In this document: piece after piece, positions 49,388 to 52,310 of the stretch
Layout: each line of letters opens with the position of its first letter
Position numbering within the stretch: the stretch's first letter is position 1
DNA from: an uncultured Collinsella sp.
GTDB taxonomy: Bacteria > Actinomycetota > Coriobacteriia > Coriobacteriales > Coriobacteriaceae
NCBI GenBank assembly: GCA_902478545.1
Contig: CABSLA010000011.1
Location: forward strand, 1 to 52,310
DNA: 52,310 nucleotides
Direction: 5' to 3'
Translations under genes and position numbers: made by a program
Notes under the pieces: generated by a model
Databases searched by the model: none
Told to the model about the DNA's origin: nothing
What the model saw: the letters and a program-made list of their open reading frames with translations, nothing else

Positions 49388-51421
49388 TTACGAGAGTTCA
49401 CGCGCGGTCTCCTCTTCGATCTGGGTGGAAAGCTCGAGCCATTCGTCCTCGAGCTTGGGCAGCTCTTGCTTAAGGCCGTTATATTCCCCCAACGCGGCGT
49501 TGAACTTATCCTGATCGGCATAAAGCTCTTCACTTGCCATCAATTCCATAAGCTCGTCATAGCGGGCGCGCTTTTTGTCGAGCTCGGCCTCGATCTTCTT
49601 GAGCTGGTTGCGCACGCCCTTAAGCTTTTTGTTGAGCGCGGCGCGGGCCTGGGCCTCGGCGCGCTTTTGCTCCTTGGTCTTTTTGCCCTCGGCCGGCTTG
49701 GGCGCCGCGGCGGGGGTGTCGGCCTGGGCGGCGCTGGCTTTGGTGGACTTGGCCGCGGCTGGTGCGCTCTCCCCTGCCGCTTCGGCGGCGGCGCGGGCTG
49801 CGAGGTCCTCGCGCTTGTAGAGGTAGTAGTCGTAGTCGCCGTCGTAGACCGTGACCTTGCCGTCGCGGATGTCGATGACGCGGTTGGCCACGGCGCGCAC
49901 CAGGTGCTCGTCGTGGCTGATCAGCACGATGGTGCCGGGGAAGTTTTGCAGGGCGTTCTCGAGCATGTCCACCGAGTCGATGTCCAGGTGGTTGGTGGGC
50001 TCGTCCAGGCACAGGAGCGCCTCGGGGGCCACAAGCATCTTGGCGAGCGCCAGGCGCGCCTTTTCGCCGCCGGAGAGAACGCGGACCTGCTTTTCGATGG
50101 AATCGTTATCGCTAAACAGGAAGGCGCCCAGCAGGCTGCGCTGCTGCGGCACGGTCCACTTGGGCGTGACGGTGTCGATCTCTTGCAGGACAGTGTTGGA
50201 CTCGGTCATGCCTTCGAGCGCGTGCTGGGCATAGTAGGCCACACCCACGTTGGTGCCCAGATCGCGGGTGCCGGTGGTGGGCGGCTCCAGGCCGGCGAGG
50301 ATCTTCATGAGGGTGGACTTGCCGGCGCCGTTAGGGCCGACGAGCGCCACATGCTCGCCGCGGTAGAGTTTGAGGTCGATATCGCTGTAGATGTGCTTGT
50401 TGCCGTAGGACTTGGACACGCCCTCCAGGTCCACGACCATGTCGCCCGAGCGCGGCGGGTCGGGGAACTTAAAGTCGATGTGCTTGTGGCCCTCGGGCAG
50501 GATGACAAGTTCCTTTTTGATCTGCTCGATTTTGCGGATGCGCTCCTGCGCCTGGGCGGCCTTGGTGGGCTTGTAGCGGAACTTGTCGACGAAGACCTGC
50601 ATATGGGCGATGTCGCGCTCCTGGGCGGCGCGCTTGGCGCGCATCTGCTCCAGGTTGTCCTCGCGCTGCTTGAGATAGCTGCTGTAGTTGCCGGTGTAGG
50701 TGGTTACGCGACGGTTTTCGAGGGCGGCGACGTGGTCGACGCAGGCGTCCATAAAGGCGCGGTCGTGGCTGACGATGAGGACGGCGCCGTCGTAGTTGGC
50801 GATAAAGCCGCGCAGCCACTGGACGCTCTCGAGGTCCAGGTGGTTGGTCGGCTCGTCCAGGAGCAGCAAGTCGGGGTGGCGCAGGAAGAGCTTTGCCAGC
50901 GCGATACGCATCTGCCAGCCGCCGGAGAACTCGGAGCACGGGCGCTCAAAGTCGGTGACCTTAAAGCCCAGGCCGGACAGGATCTTGCGGGCGTTGCTCT
51001 CGAGCTCGTAGCCGCCCAGATGCTCAAAGCGGTCCTGGACCTGGCCGTACTCGTTGAGAAGGGCGTCGACGTCCTTGCCCTGCTCGGAGAGCTCGGTGAT
51101 CTGGGCCTGCAGCTCGTTGGCGCGCTCGCCCATGCGGCGGATTTCCTTGGCGGCGGCCATGACCTCGGCAAGGATGGTGGTGTCCTTGTGCTCCAGGTTA
51201 GTTTCCTGCTCTAGATAGCCTACCTGGCAGTCCTTGGCGTACTGGACCTGGCCGGCGTCTGGGCTGTCGATGCCCATGATAATCTTGAGCATGGTGGTTT
51301 TGCCGGCGCCGTTGGGGCCCACGAGCGCGAAGCGCTCGCCGGGGTTGATCTGGAAGGACGCGCCGCTAAAGAGGACGCGCGCGCCGAAGCTTTTTTCGAT
51401 CTTGTCGACCAGGAGGATCAT
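49388..51421 (-). CDS. ABC-F family ATP-binding cassette protein
   Basis: ABC-F proteins have two ABC cassettes and no membrane domain, and most act on the ribosome. Cassette 1 has GPNGAGKTT at about 35-43 and the signature FSGGWQMRI; cassette 2 has GPNGAGKST near residue 370 and LSGGEKARLALAKM. A P-site-tRNA-interacting-motif-like linker lies between them. The C-terminal 100 residues form an Ala/Lys-rich stretch and coiled coil, as in Uup/YdiF. This favours a housekeeping translation factor over an antibiotic-resistance type. Its start region is duplicated at 52223-52256. Confidence 0.92.
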   Translation of the reverse strand: MILLVDKIEKSFGARVLFSGASFQINPGERFALVGPNGAGKTTMLKIIMGIDSPDAGQVQYAKDCQVGYLEQETNLEHKDTTILAEVMAAAKEIRRMGERANELQAQITELSEQGKDVDALLNEYGQVQDRFEHLGGYELESNARKILSGLGFKVTDFERPCSEFSGGWQMRIALAKLFLRHPDLLLLDEPTNHLDLESVQWLRGFIANYDGAVLIVSHDRAFMDACVDHVAALENRRVTTYTGNYSSYLKQREDNLEQMRAKRAAQERDIAHMQVFVDKFRYKPTKAAQAQERIRKIEQIKKELVILPEGHKHIDFKFPDPPRSGDMVVDLEGVSKSYGNKHIYSDIDLKLYRGEHVALVGPNGAGKSTLMKILAGLEPPTTGTRDLGTNVGVAYYAQHALEGMTESNTVLQEIDTVTPKWTVPQQRSLLGAFLFSDNDSIEKQVRVLSGGEKARLALAKMLVAPEALLCLDEPTNHLDIDSVDMLENALQNFPGTIVLISHDEHLVRAVANRVIDIRDGKVTVYDGDYDYYLYKREDLAARAAAEAAGESAPAAAKSTKASAAQADTPAAAPKPAEGKKTKEQKRAEAQARAALNKKLKGVRNQLKKIEAELDKKRARYDELMELMASEELYADQDKFNAALGEYNGLKQELPKLEDEWLELSTQIEEETARELS

Positions 51422-51430
51422 GGTGCCGCC
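51397..51430. repeat. 34-bp direct repeat, copy 1 (ABC-F start region)
   Basis: The 34 bases span the first codons and start of the ABC-F gene, and recur exactly at 52223-52256. Confidence 0.85.
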
Positions 51431-51452
51431 TTTGACCTTGTGTGCCTATATG

Positions 51453-51481
51453 AAAAAAGGCCCCAACTTGCGTTGGAGCCT
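51453..51481 (-). terminator. Terminator of tRNA-Ala
   Basis: On the minus strand AGGCTCCAAC pairs with GTTGGGGCCT (one G-T) around a GCAA-type loop, followed by six Ts. It lies 16 bases after the tRNA and 32 bases before the ABC-F start. Confidence 0.85.
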
Positions 51482-51496
51482 CATTCAATGCTCGGG

Positions 51497-51569
51497 TGGA
51501 GACGAGGGGGATCGAACCCCTGACCTCTTGACTGCCAGTCAAGCGCTCTCCCAGCTGAGCTACGCCCCC
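51497..51569 (-). tRNA. tRNA-Ala (GGC anticodon)
   Basis: The 73-base cloverleaf begins GGGGGCG and ends CGTCTCCA. The anticodon arm is CTTGA-CTGGCAG-TCAAG (anticodon GGC), and the T arm holds GGTTCGATCC. Two acceptor pairs are G-T. The CCA end is not encoded (CCC follows). GGGGGCGTAGCTCAGC is a typical alanine tRNA start. Confidence 0.94.
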
Positions 51570-51581
51570 GTGCGAAGAAGT

Positions 51582-51610
51582 ACTATACGGGAACTCGGAC
51601 GGCGATGCAA
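51582..51610 (-). promoter_or_regulatory. Promoter of tRNA-Ala
   Basis: On the minus strand TTGCAT (51605-51610), a 17-base spacer and TATAGT (51582-51587) end 12 bases before the tRNA 5' end. Confidence 0.65.
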
Positions 51611-51674
51611 GGACAATTTTGGAAAAACTTTCGCCGCCGCGGCGCGGGGGCGCGGCCCGGCCGCGGATGCAGGC

Positions 51675-51725
51675 GCGGGAACGGGCTGCGATGCCCCGCG
51701 GGCGGACGGCGCTGCCCGTTCCCGC
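51675..51725. repeat. GC-rich palindrome in the spacer between two tRNA genes
   Basis: GCGGGAACGGGC (51675-51686) and its complement (51714-51725) form a perfect 12-bp stem with a 27-base loop. No gene is seen around it; ORFs here have a GC-rich, repetitive make-up without recognisable domains. Confidence 0.5.
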
Positions 51726-51762
51726 CTTTCCGGCTCCAGTTCGGTCGCCGCCCGGGGACCTC

Positions 51763-51927
51763 CCGCCACGAAACCGCCCCATCTACTACGTTCGGCCGGC
51801 ACCGCCCGACCATGCAGTCCTGGGCGAAAATAAAACCGCAGGTAGAGGGCCTGCGGTTTTCGCTATACACCGGGTGTGGTCGAGGGCTCGGGGTCAAACG
51901 TAGTAGATGGGCCGGTTTCGTGGCGGA
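51763..51927. repeat. Nested inverted-repeat element
   Basis: Arms of about 30 bases (51763-51793 and 51898-51927) are complementary apart from one mismatch and one extra base. Inside lies a second stem, AAAACCGCAGG (51833-51843) with its complement (51851-51861). The inner stem has a T-rich end on both strands, as in a bidirectional terminator. About 165 bases in all, with no ORF of note. Confidence 0.6.
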
Positions 51928-52005
51928 GATCATCCCAGAAACCCGACCCAAGGCGTTCGGAAGTGGGCAAACAGGCTACTTGCAGGAAAATGCTGCCAGA
52001 AAAAA

Positions 52006-52036
52006 GAAAACAGGCCAAACAAATTGTCTGACCTGT
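52006..52036 (-). terminator. Terminator of the CAU-anticodon tRNA
   Basis: On the minus strand AACAGGTCAGACAA pairs with TTGTTTGGCCTGTT (G-T pairs allowed), followed by TTCTTTTTTC. It starts about ten bases after the tRNA 3' end. Confidence 0.8.
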
Positions 52037-52045
52037 TGAAAAATC

Positions 52046-52121
52046 TGGTGGGCCCTCCGGGATTCGAACCCAGAACCCAGGGATTATGAGTCCCCTGCGC
52101 TAACCGTTGCGCCAAGAGCCC
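52046..52121 (-). tRNA. tRNA with CAU anticodon (Met or Ile2)
   Basis: The 76-base cloverleaf starts GGGCTCT and ends AGGGCCC-A-CCA, with CCA encoded. The anticodon arm is GGGGA-CTCATAA-TCCCT, anticodon CAT, and the T arm contains GGTTCGAATCC. The first acceptor pair (G-C) argues against an initiator tRNA. Elongator Met and lysidine-modified Ile2 cannot be told apart with confidence by eye. Confidence 0.9.
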
Positions 52122-52222
52122 TTGTGCATTAGTGGTTGCAAGGTTAATGGAGAACTTCCATGTAGAGAAGCGTTGCACCACGACGTGAAATACTACCATG
52201 CACGCGGTGCCCGTTCAACGCA

Positions 52223-52256
52223 CGATCTTGTCGACCAGGAGGATCATGGTGCCGCC
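52223..52256. repeat. 34-bp direct repeat, copy 2 (orphan ABC-F start)
   Basis: Exact copy of 51397-51430. On the minus strand it would encode MILLVDKIVR and then stop, so it is a remnant start region and not a gene. Confidence 0.85.
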
Positions 52257-52310
52257 CTTGATTATCGACTTCATCCGAACACTTCCCACATTCATCCGCA
52301 CATGTACGGA

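Noticed and set aside
47479..49473. Very long + strand ORF (664 codons) antisense to scpA, the M50 gene and its neighbours, with similar ones at 49229-51214, 42147-43448 and 25919-26518
   Set aside because: They mirror the codon bias of the real minus-strand genes, cross gene boundaries and show no domain pattern or ribosome site.

Overview
The window looks like a chromosomal segment of a high-GC Gram-positive gut actinobacterium of the class Coriobacteriia, most likely Collinsella. The grounds are gene content and order, the mix of actinobacterial traits (a GarA-like FHA protein beside a MerR regulator, and a neighbouring pgsA-type gene) with Firmicutes-like ones (RNase J, RNase Y, SpoVS, a lexA/yneA-type divergent pair), codon use, and family recollection. 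No database search was possible.

Region 1 (273-18368, + strand) is a core block: RNase J, FtsK, a RodZ-like protein, YajQ, RimO, PgsA, the CinA C-terminal amidohydrolase, RecA, RecX, RNase Y, an uncharacterised GHKL-type ATPase, SpoVS, MiaB, MiaA and HflX. It combines RNA decay, chromosome segregation, recombination, phospholipid synthesis and tRNA/ribosome modification. recA has a LexA box in its promoter spacer and an 11-bp-phased TTTGG array upstream.

Region 2 (18353-25765) has a DUF1624-like membrane protein and lexA on the minus strand. They diverge from an YneA-like LysM protein, nrdR and dut, with three SOS-box-like sites in the shared control region. A 440-bp non-coding stretch packed with long palindromes follows dut. 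Next come an MGDG-synthase-type glycosyltransferase, thioredoxin reductase, a DUF1836 regulator and a DegV protein; the last two share a CAAAACTAGAT promoter motif.

Region 3 (25886-29936, minus strand) is a probable operon: a second CDP-alcohol phosphatidyltransferase, GarA-like FHA protein, MerR regulator, adenine phosphoribosyltransferase and a secreted NlpC/P60 hydrolase.

Region 4 (about 29940-34190) is accessory. It holds a very GC-rich BcrA/MutF-type ABC transporter whose second permease is truncated, an orphan and probably shortened ribbon-helix-helix antitoxin, a pilin-like DUF6273-type gene whose leader is broken beside a G10 tract, and an AT-rich repeat-bearing stretch. It ends at tRNA-Pro(GGG).

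Region 5 (34191-51421, minus strand) is a long set of housekeeping genes, many overlapping or nearly abutting: ABC-F ATPase, a small YggT-like protein, M50 protease, ScpA, ScpB, RluB-type pseudouridine synthase, Cmk, PlsC, IspH, a DUF512 radical-SAM protein, Der, PlsY, GpsA, Rpe, a NifS-like cysteine desulfurase, a Nif3 protein, a coiled-coil zinc-ribbon protein and CoaBC. After it come tRNA-Ala(GGC), a palindrome-rich spacer and a tRNA with a CAU anticodon. A 34-bp direct repeat of the ABC-F start region flanks this last segment.
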